Counted from the stretch's first letter, positions 24,701-38,080 are shown. The stretch is DNA of 64,000 bases from Leucobacter aridicollis (GCF_013409595.1 NZ_JACCBD010000001.1:1178001-1242000), one strand, 5' to 3'. Program-made: numbers and translations. The notes: generated by a model not told the origin, from the letters alone.

Positions 24701-25712
24701 AGTAGCGCGAGATGCGCGCCGTGCCGGCGTCGATGACGTATCGGATACCAGGGACGGTCAGCGAGGTCTCGGCGACGTTCGTCGCGAGCACGATCCGGCG
24801 CGCGCCCGAATCCTGGCGGCGCTCGAACACCCGATGCTGCTCGGCCGCGGACAGCCTGCCGTAGAGGGGGAGGATCTCGGTGCGGTTCGCCGGCCCGCCG
24901 CGACCCGCGCGCCCCTGCAGCGCGTCGGCGGCGTCGCGGATCTCCGCCTCGCCCGAGAGGAACACGAGCACGTCGCCGCGCGACTCGCGCCCAAGCTCGT
25001 CGACGGCCTCGCCGATCGCCTCGAACACGTCGCGCTCGATCTTACGGGTCTTCGGCTGTTTGGTCTTCGGGTCGACGACCTCGCGCTCCTCGATGAGCGG
25101 CCGGTAGCGGATCTCGACGGGGTAGGTGCGGCCCGACACCTCAATGATCGGGGCGGGCTCGCCGGTGCGGTGGTCAGCGAAGTGCTTCGCGAACGATTCG
25201 GGATCGATCGTCGCCGACGTGATGATGACCTTCAGGTCGGGGCGGCGGGGCAAGAGCGTCCGCAGGTATCCGAGCAGGAAGTCGATGTTCAGCGAACGCT
25301 CGTGCGCCTCGTCGATGATGATCGTGTCGTAGGCCTTGAGATCCCGATCCCGATGGATCGCGTTCAGCAGGATCCCGTCGGTCATCAGCCGGATCTTCGT
25401 GTCCTTCGACGCCTGATCGGTGAACCGCACCTGGTAGCCGACGAGCCCGCCGAGCTCGGTGCCGGTCTCCTCGGCGATGCGTTCGGCGATCGTGCGGGCG
25501 GCGATCCTGCGCGGCTGCGTGTGCGCGATCCGCTCCCGGCCGAGCGCGAGCGCGATCTTCGGGAGCTGCGTGGTCTTTCCCGACCCCGTCTCGCCCGCGA
25601 CGATGACGACCTGGTGGTCGGAGATCGCCTGCTGAATCTCGTCTCGCATCTGCGAGACCGGGAGCTCCTCAGGGAACTCGATGCGGGGGGCGTGGCCTTC
25701 GGGGTTCGACAT
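21750..25712 (-). CDS. hrpA: ATP-dependent RNA helicase HrpA
   Basis: A 1320-residue DEAH-box helicase, the usual HrpA length. Motif I GETGSGKTTQ, motif II DEAH (DEAHERSLNIDFLLGYL), motif III TSATID and motif VI QRSGRSGR are present in the first 400 residues. Helicase-associated and OB regions follow, and the long C-terminal DUF3418 region is typical of bacterial HrpA. It unwinds RNA, and in other bacteria HrpA resolves stalled ribosomes. The start is uncertain among 25712, 25724 and 25739; I chose 25712 (MSNPEG). Further upstream reading to 27074 is antisense to other genes and is not real. Confidence 0.93.
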   Translation of the reverse strand: MSNPEGHAPRIEFPEELPVSQMRDEIQQAISDHQVVIVAGETGSGKTTQLPKIALALGRERIAHTQPRRIAARTIAERIAEETGTELGGLVGYQVRFTDQASKDTKIRLMTDGILLNAIHRDRDLKAYDTIIIDEAHERSLNIDFLLGYLRTLLPRRPDLKVIITSATIDPESFAKHFADHRTGEPAPIIEVSGRTYPVEIRYRPLIEEREVVDPKTKQPKTRKIERDVFEAIGEAVDELGRESRGDVLVFLSGEAEIRDAADALQGRAGRGGPANRTEILPLYGRLSAAEQHRVFERRQDSGARRIVLATNVAETSLTVPGIRYVIDAGTARISRYSSRSKVQRLPIEAISQASANQRSGRSGRTSNGIAIRLYSEEDFESRPAFTEPEIRRTGLASVILQMLSLGLGDIAGFPFLTPPDQRGIRDGLGLLEELGAVRPASRGRAKRDSEAAASDGATSGGATHAITKTGRELARLPIEPRFARMVIEARRHEVVPEVLAIVAGLTIQDVRERPVAERAQADQFHARFNDPLGDLMTLLNLWNHLQKQQAELSSSAFRRLCKKEFLNFLRVREWMDLVRQLSRAAGVKGQVREDTGGSAELIHRSVLAGLLSQLGVRDDRQDRTTPGRGREVPGAVKRKPAQEYLGSRGTRFVLYPGSVLAKKPPEVVMSVELVETSRLFARSNAQVEPEWAEELAGSLAKRQLSEPRWERKQGAAVATERVTLYGVPIVTGRRVQLSRFDPVEARELFIRHALVDGDWDSPQAFDRANHQLRRELVQLEERTRRRDILDGDEAVFEFYDARIPKDVASTRDFEGWWKTKRSEDPQYLHLKREDLLEEESVEVDEAEYPRQWQHGDQSLKLKYRFDPTSDDDGVTVNVPLPLLPRLAQGDFEKLVPGMREELVTALIKTLPKAIRKHVVPAADWARTLLSAVGPKLDGDGAGGADVSLTQLLADEIRRRTSQQVQPSDFDPSRLPAHLTPTFRVIDARGRTVGAGKDLAELQAKHKEQATKGVARVAQAALPKSELERTGATTWEFGDLPKHVDSSYAKGRSGSAGVVRAYPAIVDRRTSVDLGLVADEAEQRRASRRGIRRLVVLSSPSPASYVRDHLSNQEKLLLGAGPYRSLDTAIADVSLAVADRVIQRHAPDGLVWRAADFEAIANDYARSLIDEIYGTIALTAKVLDGARLAKKAIDQAKSLQVLGQVADAAKQLDGLVFDGFVSRTGATQLERVPVYLEALRLRMQALPANPGRDRAWQNDVDRALVLFDEAGGKIPLPVDAPAHIERTRWLIEEFRVSLFAQQLRASEAVSLQRIQKALAG

Positions 25713-25772
25713 AACAGGATCCATTATCGCGCGAGTCATAGACTGGCACCCATTCGACTTCAAGGAGAGACT

Positions 25773-26609
25773 GTGGCTGCACTCGATATCCCGAACATCA
25801 CCCTGCACGACGGCACCGAGATTCCCCAGCTTGGGCTGGGCGTCTTCAAGGTCGACCCCGGCGAGGCCGAGCGCGTTGTCGCCGATGCGCTCGCCGCCGG
25901 CTATCGTCACATCGACACCGCCGCGATCTACCGGAACGAGGCCGAGGTGGGGGCCGCGATCGCTGCGAGCGGCATTCCGCGCGAGGAGCTCTTCGTGACC
26001 ACGAAGCTGTGGAACAGCGACCAGACCCGCGGTGAGGAGGCCTTCGCCGAGAGCCTCGACAAGCTCGGGCTTGACCGCGTCGACCTCTACCTCGTGCACT
26101 GGCCGCAGCCGATGTTCGGCGAGGCGTTGACGGCGTGGAAGTCGCTGCTGAAGATCCACGAGTCGGGGCGCGCGACCTCGATCGGTGTCTCGAACTTCGA
26201 GATCTCCGACCTCGAGGAGATCATCTCGGAGACCGGTGTCGTGCCGACCGTGAACCAGATCGAACTGCACCCGCTGCACCAGCGCCGCGAGCTGGTTGAG
26301 TACTGCGAGGCGAAGGGGATCCGGATCGAGGCCTGGGGTCCGCTGGCGCAGGGCAAGTCCGACCTGTTCGAGCGCCCGGCGATCGCTGATGCTGCTGCCG
26401 CGCACGCGAAGACCCCGGCTCAGGTGATCCTGCGCTGGCACGCGCAGCAGGGGCGGATCGTGTTCCCGAAGACGGTGCGCGCCGAGCGCATGGTGGAGAA
26501 CGCGCAGATCTTCGACTTCGAGCTCTCGGACGCCGAGATGGCCGCGATTGACGCCCTCGACGAGCAGAAGAACTTCGGGTCGAACCCGCACGAGATGGAC
26601 GCCCGCTAG
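25773..26609 (+). CDS. Aldo/keto reductase (AKR5-like)
   Basis: A 278-residue NADPH-dependent oxidoreductase. The catalytic tetrad is visible: Asp and Tyr in HIDTAAIYRNE, Lys in TTKLWN and His in LYLVHWPQ. The NADPH-binding end (IVFPKTVRAERMVENAQIFDFEL) carries a Thr at the usual Ser position. Closest by pattern to 2,5-diketo-D-gluconate reductase A and methylglyoxal-reducing enzymes. It starts at GTG 25773 after AAGGAGA. It is divergent from hrpA across 60 bases. Confidence 0.92.
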   Translation: MAALDIPNITLHDGTEIPQLGLGVFKVDPGEAERVVADALAAGYRHIDTAAIYRNEAEVGAAIAASGIPREELFVTTKLWNSDQTRGEEAFAESLDKLGLDRVDLYLVHWPQPMFGEALTAWKSLLKIHESGRATSIGVSNFEISDLEEIISETGVVPTVNQIELHPLHQRRELVEYCEAKGIRIEAWGPLAQGKSDLFERPAIADAAAAHAKTPAQVILRWHAQQGRIVFPKTVRAERMVENAQIFDFELSDAEMAAIDALDEQKNFGSNPHEMDAR

Positions 26610-26615
26610 CCGGAG

Positions 26616-26681
26616 CCGGCCCGGCCCGGCCCCGGCCCCGGCCCGGCCCCGGCCCCCGGCCCGGCCGGGCCCCGCGCCCCA
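26616..26681. repeat. GC-only simple repeat (GGCCCC-type)
   Basis: About 65 bases made almost only of G and C in runs such as CCCGG and CCCCGG follow the reductase stop by a few bases. It can fold into many alternative stems and may end transcription. It is also a likely site of slippage and of sequencing error. Confidence 0.7.
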
Positions 26682-26766
26682 ACTTTCTCTATGGTTTGAC
26701 GTACTTTGCGGGGCAGGAACTCCGTCAATCCGTAGACAAAGTTGCCGGGCTCGCAGGGCGACCGAG

Positions 26767-26772
26767 TAGCGT
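26767..26772 (+). promoter_or_regulatory. -10 element, leaderless promoter of the second S12 hydrolase gene
   Basis: TAGCGT lies 6 bases before ATG 26779. Confidence 0.5.
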
Positions 26773-26778
26773 GGAGCT

Positions 26779-28733
<1,955 letters not shown>

Positions 28734-28760
28734 TCGGCGCCCGCCCGCCCGCGGCCGTCG

Positions 28761-29378
28761 TCAGCCTTGCGGCGTCACGAGGGCAGTGAGCTGCCTGCGA
28801 ATCCGGGTAAAGGTGTCGATATCGATGACGAGTTCGCCATCGACCTCGCGCACGTGTCGCTGGGCCTCGTCGCCGAGCGCGATCGACAGGTTCACCGCGA
28901 GCCGAGCCTCGGTTTCGTGCGCAACCCCCTCCAACCTGGCATCGTCGGGGTGTTCGTCGAGCCACGAGGTGAGCACCGCGACGAGCCTGTCCGTGCTCGT
29001 GCCGCTCGACCACGAGACTCGACTCGTCACCCCAGGCTCCCGCGAGAACAGCGCGAGACGTTTCTTGGTGACCGGGTTATCCGCTTGGCCACGCACGGAC
29101 TCCATGACGATGAGCGACGAGGCGACGACGAGGTCGCCGGAGCGCTCGGTCAGGATCCGCGTGGTGAGCTCGGGGTCGAACTCGAGCGGCGAACCGAAGA
29201 TCGCCTGCTCGAGGGAAGGAAAGTAGTTGAAGAACGTGCTTCTCGACACCATCGCTGCGGCGCATACGCGATCCACAGTGACTGCAGCGACTCCCTCTGC
29301 GTAGGCGATCTCGACGGCAGCGGCCTCCATCTGCTCGCGCGTGAGCCGCATCTTGCGTTCGCGCAGGCCCTCCGTCAT
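28761..29378 (-). CDS. TetR-family transcriptional regulator
   Basis: A 205-residue repressor-type protein. The N-terminal helix-turn-helix reads VTVDRVCAAAMVSRSTFFNYFPS (about 34-56), the TetR hallmark. The ligand domain is not informative. The ATG follows AGGAGGAG. It is divergent from a large surface-protein gene across 132 bases that contain a palindrome (29448-29460), so it probably controls itself and that gene. Confidence 0.88.
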   Translation of the reverse strand: MTEGLRERKMRLTREQMEAAAVEIAYAEGVAAVTVDRVCAAAMVSRSTFFNYFPSLEQAIFGSPLEFDPELTTRILTERSGDLVVASSLIVMESVRGQADNPVTKKRLALFSREPGVTSRVSWSSGTSTDRLVAVLTSWLDEHPDDARLEGVAHETEARLAVNLSIALGDEAQRHVREVDGELVIDIDTFTRIRRQLTALVTPQG

Positions 29379-29447
29379 GACTCCTCCTGGTGGGGCGCGT
29401 ACTCACCCCGATCGCGGTTGAGTCTCCACCCTACTTGACAAAAATAT

Positions 29448-29460
29448 TGGATAGTGTCCA
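29448..29460. promoter_or_regulatory. Candidate TetR operator palindrome
   Basis: The 13-base element has TGGA/TCCA arms and matches its reverse complement at all but one pair. It lies in the divergent region between the TetR gene and the surface-protein gene, just after a TTGACA (29435-29440) that may serve as a -35 box for the plus strand. No clean -10 at 17 bases follows. Confidence 0.45.
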
Positions 29461-29510
29461 TTCTTGTAGTCTGTGCAAAGTTATTGCATTCGATCTAGGG
29501 GGAACGACAC

Positions 29511-32784
<3,274 letters not shown>

Positions 32785-32822
32785 CGGGAGAGCTGCCGAG
32801 GCAGCGAACGACGGACACGCAG

Positions 32823-32862
32823 CTGTGGGCTGCGCGCGGCTTCGGCCGGGCGCAGCCCACAG
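32823..32862 (+). terminator. argG terminator
   Basis: A 13-base perfect stem (32823-32835 with 32850-32862) encloses an internal GGCTTCGGCC mini-hairpin. It begins 38 bases after the argG stop. Confidence 0.75.
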
Positions 32863-32888
32863 TCGTATGTTCGGGCCGCCCATAACGC

Positions 32889-32926
32889 AGCGAGTCCCGG
32901 CACCCTGTCGGGTGCCGGGACTCGCT
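32889..32926. terminator. Bidirectional terminator before whiB
   Basis: A 17-base perfect stem (32889-32905 with 32910-32926) with a TGTC loop lies 26 bases beyond the stop of the minus-strand whiB gene. It serves whiB and backs up the argG terminator. Confidence 0.78.
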
Positions 32927-32952
32927 TGCGGCCGCGTGAGCGGCGGGAGTGC

Positions 32953-33201
32953 TTAGGAAGCGCGGCGGGCGCGTGCTGCGCGACGCTTGAGCGCGCGGCG
33001 CTCGTCCTCGCTGAGGCCGCCCCAGACGCCTGAGTCCTGACCGGTGTCCATCGCGTACTGGAGGCACATCTCGGTTACTGGGCAGCGGGCGCAGACGGCC
33101 TTCGCTCGCTCAATCTGATCCACTGCCGGACCGGTGTTGCCAACCGGAAAAAACAGCTCGGGATCTACGGTCAGACACGCAGCCTGTTCACGCCAATCCA
33201 T
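32953..33201 (-). CDS. whiB: WhiB-family iron-sulphur regulator (WhiB1-like)
   Basis: An 82-residue protein with the four cluster-binding cysteines C9, C37, C40 and C46 (CARCPVTEMC), the SGVWGGLSEDERR turn, and a basic C-terminal tail (RRAARARRAS) for DNA. The length and the early first cysteine fit WhiB1, a nitric-oxide-sensitive essential regulator that partners the main sigma factor. A strong AGGAGG precedes the ATG. TAGGCT at 33269-33274 (minus strand) is the likely -10, giving a leader of about 60 bases. Confidence 0.93.
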   Translation of the reverse strand: MDWREQAACLTVDPELFFPVGNTGPAVDQIERAKAVCARCPVTEMCLQYAMDTGQDSGVWGGLSEDERRALKRRAARARRAS

Positions 33202-33268
33202 ACTTACCTCCTCTGCGTCGCACGTGCGATGCTCAATCTGTACACGCGCTAATCAGCAAAGGCCAGGT

Positions 33269-33274
33269 AGCCTA
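33269..33274 (-). promoter_or_regulatory. Candidate -10 element of whiB
   Basis: On the minus strand TAGGCT, the commonest -10 form in this window, lies about 67 bases before the whiB start. No good -35 is visible. Confidence 0.35.
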
Positions 33275-33418
33275 AGAGAGATCGCGCGTTGCCATTTGCC
33301 AACGTGACTGAGAATGCTCACACCGGCGTGCGCGAAACTCTGATGAATATATGGTTCCACGGAATTGAACGAAAGACAATAGGCTTTTTGCTGTTGTTTC
33401 AGGAAACGAATAGGTACG

Positions 33419-33835
33419 GTGACGAATATGCGCTCACGCTCCGCTTGGCTCGCGCTTACTGCGGTGTTGGCCATCGAATTGGTGCTTGGGCTCGTTCTCG
33501 TGATCACCATGATCCCCACGTTTCCGGAGGCGGGGCCTGACCAGGCGGCGCTGATGCCGCTGTGGGTGAGCCTGCTCATCAGCATGATCCTGGCGTGCCT
33601 CTGGATCGCCGTGACCCTCGTCGGGGCCATGCGGCGACAGGGGAGTTGGGTGCGCGGCTCGGCCGTGACCATCCACGTGCTGATGTTCGCCGCCGCCCTC
33701 GGAGTCTTCCAGGGGATCCTCGGCACGCCAGCCGTCGGGGCGCTCCTGCTCGGCTTGGCAGTCGTGGGATTCGCCTCGGCGATCCTGATCGGTAAGCCCG
33801 CTGAGGCGGCTCCGCAGATCAGCGAGGCCGGCTAA
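33419..33835 (+). CDS. Small four-helix membrane protein, unknown function
   Basis: A 138-residue hydrophobic protein with four predicted membrane helices (about 9-31, 47-69, 81-101 and 105-123). Start is either GTG 33419 or ATG 33428, three codons later; neither has a clear Shine-Dalgarno. It resembles the small conserved integral membrane proteins common in Microbacteriaceae, but I cannot name the family. It is divergent from whiB across 217 bases that contain an AT-richer patch around 33340-33410. Confidence 0.72.
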   Translation: MTNMRSRSAWLALTAVLAIELVLGLVLVITMIPTFPEAGPDQAALMPLWVSLLISMILACLWIAVTLVGAMRRQGSWVRGSAVTIHVLMFAAALGVFQGILGTPAVGALLLGLAVVGFASAILIGKPAEAAPQISEAG

Positions 33836-34048
33836 CGGCCCGAGTCTGGCCCGGCGCCGCGGCGCGTCCGGCAGCGCGGTCGAACGCCAGCTCGAGCGCT
33901 CCCCGCGATCCCGTGCGCTCGCGACTGCGCTCGCGCGGGTGAACGCGGGGTGTCCAGTCGGTGCCGCCGCCTTCTCATGGACGACGAACGCCGCAGCGGC
34001 CGGTAGAATCCGGCGCGCGCTGCGGCGTTGAATCGTTCGAGCGGTTCG

Positions 34049-34522
34049 CTACGCGTCAACCATCTTGAGCACGCGGGCGACGTGTCCGGTCGCCTTAATG
34101 TTGTACAGCGCGCGCTCGATGACGCCTTGCTCGTCGATGATGAATGTCGAGCGGATCACTCCCTCGACGATCCGCCCGTAGCTGTTCTTCTCCCCGAACG
34201 TGCCATACGCGCGGTGCACTGCGGTGTCGGGATCGCTGAGCAGCGGGTACTCCAGCCCGTCACGGTCGGCGAAGCGCCTGAGCTTGTCGACGGCGTCGCG
34301 CGAGATGCCGATGACGCGGTAGCCAGCTGCCTCGAGGGGCGTGGTTGACTCCTGGAACTCGCACGCCTCGGTCGTGCAGGCCGGGGTCATTGCCTGCGGG
34401 TAGAAGAAGATGATGAGCTTCGAGCCGCGGAACTCGCTGAGTGACCGCTCGGCGCCGTCCTGGTCGAGCAGCGCGAAGTCGGGGGCGGGCATACCTGGCT
34501 CAAGAATCACACGATCAGTCAT
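34049..34522 (-). CDS. bcp: Thioredoxin-dependent thiol peroxidase (Bcp/PrxQ)
   Basis: A 157-residue peroxiredoxin that reduces hydrogen and organic peroxides. The active-site segment YPQAMTPACTTEAC carries the peroxidatic C49 and the resolving C54 five residues later, the classic Bcp arrangement. The downstream FGEKNSYGR segment is also typical. The start at 34522 (MTDRVIL) is chosen over a frame to 34552 because TAGGCT lies 7 bases upstream. Confidence 0.93.
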   Translation of the reverse strand: MTDRVILEPGMPAPDFALLDQDGAERSLSEFRGSKLIIFFYPQAMTPACTTEACEFQESTTPLEAAGYRVIGISRDAVDKLRRFADRDGLEYPLLSDPDTAVHRAYGTFGEKNSYGRIVEGVIRSTFIIDEQGVIERALYNIKATGHVARVLKMVDA

Positions 34523-34529
34523 GCGTTCC

Positions 34530-34535
34530 AGCCTA
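34530..34535 (-). promoter_or_regulatory. -10 element, leaderless promoter of bcp
   Basis: On the minus strand TAGGCT lies 7 bases before the ATG at 34522. Confidence 0.5.
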
Positions 34536-34559
34536 TCGGCGGCGCGCTTCAAGCGTCCG

Positions 34560-35378
34560 CTACTGGGCGGGAGGCGGGGTTTGCGGCGGGGCCTGCGGCG
34601 GGAACGGCGGAGCCTGCGGCGGGCCCTGCGGCGGGAACGGCGGGCCCTGTGGCGAGCCCTGCGGCGGCAGGTATCCGGGCGGCTGGAATCCCTGTGGCGG
34701 CCCCTGCGGGGCTCCCTGGGGCGGCTGGAACGCCTGCGCCGGCGGCGCGTACTGGCGCGGCACGGCGAACCCTGCGAGGTGCCTGTGTTCTTCTGCGAGC
34801 TGGCCCTGCTGCAGGGCCCACAGCGCGGTGACTCCCGCCTGGCCGTAGCCGAGCTCGATCCGGCGGATGTTGAGCGCCTGCCCTATCCCGGCGGCCGGCA
34901 CGAGCACAATCCCGACGATGAACAGGCCGAGCATTGGCAGCCCGTTTGTCACGCCGACGGTTTCCGCGAACGGGCTGAGGGTCGGGGCGATGATCATGAG
35001 CAGGAAGCCGACGCTTGGCAGCACCAGCCCGAGCCAGAGGAGCGCGTTGACCGAGCGCCCCGAGCCCGGGAAGTGCCGCACCATGCCGCGGACGGTGAGC
35101 GCGCTCGTGACGACGCTGGCGATCATGCAGAGCCAGCCGATGACGGCGAGCATGAGCGAGGGGCCCGCGACGCCTGAGAGCGCGGCGATGCCGATTCCGT
35201 ATGCGCCGATCAGGATCAGCGCGATGGTCGGAAAGACGACGCTGAACATCGGGCGGGTGAGCATGACGAGCGACAGGTAGCCGCGCGCGAGATCGGGTAG
35301 CGGCTTCGGCGCAGCGGCCGCGGGCTGCCCCTGCGGAGGCGGTTGGAACTTGGCGTACTGCTGCGGCTGCTCGGACAT
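34560..35378 (-). CDS. Membrane protein with proline/glutamine-rich tail
   Basis: A 272-residue protein. A short polar N-tail (PQQYAKFQPPPQGQ) leads to four membrane helices between about 40 and 165. The C-terminal 70 residues are a low-complexity repeat of the type PPQG-P or PPFPPQ, probably disordered and cytoplasmic. I do not recognise a function. ATG 35378 has TACACT 6 bases upstream; the frame continues to 35501 without similarity. The repeat-coding DNA is prone to slippage. Confidence 0.75.
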   Translation of the reverse strand: MSEQPQQYAKFQPPPQGQPAAAAPKPLPDLARGYLSLVMLTRPMFSVVFPTIALILIGAYGIGIAALSGVAGPSLMLAVIGWLCMIASVVTSALTVRGMVRHFPGSGRSVNALLWLGLVLPSVGFLLMIIAPTLSPFAETVGVTNGLPMLGLFIVGIVLVPAAGIGQALNIRRIELGYGQAGVTALWALQQGQLAEEHRHLAGFAVPRQYAPPAQAFQPPQGAPQGPPQGFQPPGYLPPQGSPQGPPFPPQGPPQAPPFPPQAPPQTPPPAQ

Positions 35379-35384
35379 GCCCCC

Positions 35385-35390
35385 AGTGTA
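35385..35390 (-). promoter_or_regulatory. -10 element, leaderless promoter of the Pro-rich membrane protein gene
   Basis: On the minus strand TACACT lies 6 bases before the ATG at 35378. Confidence 0.45.
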
Positions 35391-35413
35391 GGGGCATGCG
35401 AGGCGCTGGCTGG

Positions 35414-36505
35414 CTATTTCAGGAGGCGGCGGAGCGATTCGACGCGGCGGGCGCCGAGCGCGTCGAGGCGACCGTCTGCGATTGCGAGGTCGAGCTCGCA
35501 ATCGGGCGCTTCCTCGGTGTGCGAGCAGCCGCGCGGGCAGGCGTCGAGAAGGGGAACCAGGTCGGTGAAGCCGCGCAGGATCCCGTCGCTCGTGACGTGC
35601 CCGAGCCCGAACGAGCGGACTCCGGGGGTGTCGATCACCCAGCCGGATTCGCCGGCAGCTGCGCCCGGCGTCGCCGCGCGCAAGGCGACGGACGACGACG
35701 AGGTGTGGCGGCCGCGGCCGGTGACCTCGTTCACGTGGCCGGTCGCGCGCTCGGCCTCGGGGACGAGCGCGTTGATGAGCGTCGACTTGCCGACGCCGGA
35801 GTGCCCGACGAAGACCGTGGTCTTGCCCGCGAGCGTCTCGCGGATCTGCGAGAGCACGCCGGCGGGGGAGTCGTCCTCCCAGGCCCCGGGGGCGGAGCGG
35901 AAGATGGGCACCTCGAGGGCGGCGAAGTTCTCGAGGAACGGCTCCGGATCGGCGAGGTCGATCTTCGTGAGGCAGATGAGCGGTTGAATGCCCGCGTCGT
36001 ACGCCGCGACGAGGTAGCGGTCGACGAGGCGCACGCGCGGCTCGGGGTTCGCCGCGGCGACAACGATGAGCATCTGCTCCGCGTTGGCGACCATGATCCG
36101 TTCGACGCGGTCGCTGTCGTCGGCGCTCCGCCTGAGCATCGTGGTCCGCTCCTCGACGGCGACGATGCGCGACAGGCTGCCCTCGTCGCCGGAGACGTCG
36201 CCGACGAGCTGGACCCTGTCGCCGATGACGATCGCGGTCTTGCGGAGTTCGCGCGCGCGTGCGGCGACGACGACACGTTCGGGCGCGGCCTTGGGGCCGC
36301 CCTTCACCGCGGGGGTCGCGGGCACGAGCGCCGTGTACCTGCCGCGGTCGACGGCGGTGATCATCCCGGTGACCGCGTCGGCGTGCTCGGGGCGACGCTT
36401 CGTACGGGGGCGGTTCGCCTTCGGATTCGGCCGCGTCCGTACCTCGTGATCGGCGTACTCGCCGTAGGGTGCGTCGTCCTCGTCGTCGACGTTGAACCAG
36501 CTCAC
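35414..36505 (-). CDS. rsgA: Ribosome small-subunit GTPase RsgA
   Basis: A 363-residue circularly permuted GTPase that checks 30S maturation. In order: OB fold (about 45-120), G4 LTKIDL, then G1 GHSGVGKST, G2 region GRGRHTSSS, G3 DTPGVRSFG, and the zinc knuckle CPRGCSH...C near 320-335. The N-terminal 45 residues are acidic then basic and absent from the E. coli core. It starts at GTG 36505, 4 bases after the aroA stop, with AAGGGATC of the aroA end as its Shine-Dalgarno. The aroA-rsgA pairing is normal in actinobacteria, where sigR is also often nearby. Confidence 0.94.
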   Translation of the reverse strand: MSWFNVDDEDDAPYGEYADHEVRTRPNPKANRPRTKRRPEHADAVTGMITAVDRGRYTALVPATPAVKGGPKAAPERVVVAARARELRKTAIVIGDRVQLVGDVSGDEGSLSRIVAVEERTTMLRRSADDSDRVERIMVANAEQMLIVVAAANPEPRVRLVDRYLVAAYDAGIQPLICLTKIDLADPEPFLENFAALEVPIFRSAPGAWEDDSPAGVLSQIRETLAGKTTVFVGHSGVGKSTLINALVPEAERATGHVNEVTGRGRHTSSSSVALRAATPGAAAGESGWVIDTPGVRSFGLGHVTSDGILRGFTDLVPLLDACPRGCSHTEEAPDCELDLAIADGRLDALGARRVESLRRLLK

Positions 36506-36509
36506 GCGC

Positions 36510-38066
36510 TCAGATCCCTTCGAGGAAGCCGCGGGCGATGCGCCCGAGCGTGCCGGCGATCGCGGCCCCGTGAGCGGCGCCTTCCGCGGCGATGTCGAGC
36601 CCGAGGCCCAGTCCGTCGTGCTCCGCGCCGTCGGCGTCTGGCAGCATGCCGCGCCAGAGCTCGGGGAACTGGGGGAGCGTCTTCGAGGTGCTGGCGATGT
36701 CGTCGATCTCGACGCCGGGCACGAGCAAGCCGACGAGCGCGCCGGTTGTCGCGATCCGGTGGTCGGCGTAGGCCTGCCACAGCCCGCCGTGCATGGCAGC
36801 GGGGTGGATCCCGATCCCGTCCGGCAGCTCCTCAGCGTTGCCGCCGAGGCGGTTGATCTCGGCGACGAGGGCCGCGATGCGGTCGGTCTCGTGGTGCCGC
36901 GTGTGGCCGATGCCGGTGATGGTGCTCGGCTCACCCGGCGTCCCGTCTGGCCGTGGCATCGCGGCGAGCGCAGCGAGCCCGACGAGGGTGGGCGAAAGCT
37001 CGCCCGCGTCGGGCATGTGGATGTTCACGCCGCGCAGCCGCCCGGTTCCCGTGACTGTAAGTACGCCGTGCTCGAGAGTTGCGGTCCCGCCGAATTCGGG
37101 CAGCAACGTCCGCAGCTGGTCGCCGACCTGGGTGGTGTCCGCTGGCCAGTGCGGGATCGAGACCGTCCCGCCGACGGCGAGAGCCGCGGCAAGGAAGGGC
37201 GCGGCGTTGGACAGGTCGGGCTCGATGGTGATCTCGCGTGCGCGGATGGGGCCGGGCGCGACCCGCCATTCGCCGGTCGCTGGCGAGTCAGCCTCGACGC
37301 CGCGGGCCCGGAGCGCCTCGAGCGTCATCTCGATGTGCGGCACGCTCGGCAGCCTGTCGCCGGTGTGGACGACGTGCACGCCCTGCTCGAAGCGCGGGGC
37401 GGAGAGCAGCAGCGCGGATACGAACTGGCTGGACAGCGACGCGTCAACCTCGACCCGCCCGCCGCGGAGGCCCCCGCCGCCGTGCACGGTGAAGGGGAGC
37501 GCGCCGCGGCCGTCGTCCGAGATGTCTGCGCCGAGCGCGCGGAGCGCGTCAAGCACGGGCCGCATCGGCCGCTTGCGCGCGTAGGGATCGCCGTCGAATG
37601 CGACTGGGCCGAGCGAGAGCGCGGCGACGGCTGGCACGAACCGCATGACGGTGCCGGCGAGGCCGCAGTCGATGCTCGTCGACCCTGTGAGCTCCTCGGC
37701 CGGGGTGACGCGGAGGTCCGGACCGTAGGGGTTCTTCCCGGCAAGCGGGGTGATGTCGGTGCCGAGGAGGCGCAGCGCCTCCACCATGAGGTCGGTGTCG
37801 CGGGAGTGCAGCGGCACCCGGAGCGTGCCCGGGCCGTCTGCGAGGGCGGCGAGGATGAGCTCGCGGCCCGTCAGCGACTTCGACCCGGGGAGCGGCACGT
37901 AGGCATTCAACGGTTCGCGCGTGGTGTCCGGCCCGGACCCGGTGCCGCCGTCTGGGGCGACCGTCGGCACCGTCGGGGCAGCCCAAGGTTCGGTGACATC
38001 GTCGGGCACATCGCCGGAACGGTCGCCGTTGTCGTCGTTTCCACGGTTCATGTTTGCAGCCAGCAT
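36510..38066 (-). CDS. aroA: 3-phosphoshikimate 1-carboxyvinyltransferase (EPSP synthase)
   Basis: A 518-residue protein; the catalytic part begins at about residue 47 with the phosphate-binding PLPGSKSLTGRELILAAL. Further landmarks are CGLAGTVMRFVP, DPYARKRPM, DASLSSQFVSALLL and HHETDRIAAL. It makes EPSP from shikimate 3-phosphate and PEP in aromatic amino-acid synthesis. About 45 N-terminal residues are acidic, Pro/Gly-rich and not part of the enzyme fold; a later ATG at 38051 is possible. The frame continues upstream to 39701 only as antisense of the permease gene. It is followed by rsgA after 4 bases. Confidence 0.94.
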   Translation of the reverse strand: MLAANMNRGNDDNGDRSGDVPDDVTEPWAAPTVPTVAPDGGTGSGPDTTREPLNAYVPLPGSKSLTGRELILAALADGPGTLRVPLHSRDTDLMVEALRLLGTDITPLAGKNPYGPDLRVTPAEELTGSTSIDCGLAGTVMRFVPAVAALSLGPVAFDGDPYARKRPMRPVLDALRALGADISDDGRGALPFTVHGGGGLRGGRVEVDASLSSQFVSALLLSAPRFEQGVHVVHTGDRLPSVPHIEMTLEALRARGVEADSPATGEWRVAPGPIRAREITIEPDLSNAAPFLAAALAVGGTVSIPHWPADTTQVGDQLRTLLPEFGGTATLEHGVLTVTGTGRLRGVNIHMPDAGELSPTLVGLAALAAMPRPDGTPGEPSTITGIGHTRHHETDRIAALVAEINRLGGNAEELPDGIGIHPAAMHGGLWQAYADHRIATTGALVGLLVPGVEIDDIASTSKTLPQFPELWRGMLPDADGAEHDGLGLGLDIAAEGAAHGAAIAGTLGRIARGFLEGI

Positions 38067-38074
38067 CACTTCTG

Positions 38075-38080
38075 AGCTTA
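38075..38080 (-). promoter_or_regulatory. -10 element of aroA-rsgA
   Basis: On the minus strand TAAGCT lies 8 bases before the ATG at 38066, without a Shine-Dalgarno. A leaderless transcript would support 38066 rather than 38051 as the start. Confidence 0.4.

Noticed and set aside
26616..26681. Possible CRISPR or direct-repeat array
   Set aside because: There are no spaced, unique-spacer repeats; it is simple-sequence GC repetition only. No CRISPR array was seen anywhere in the window.
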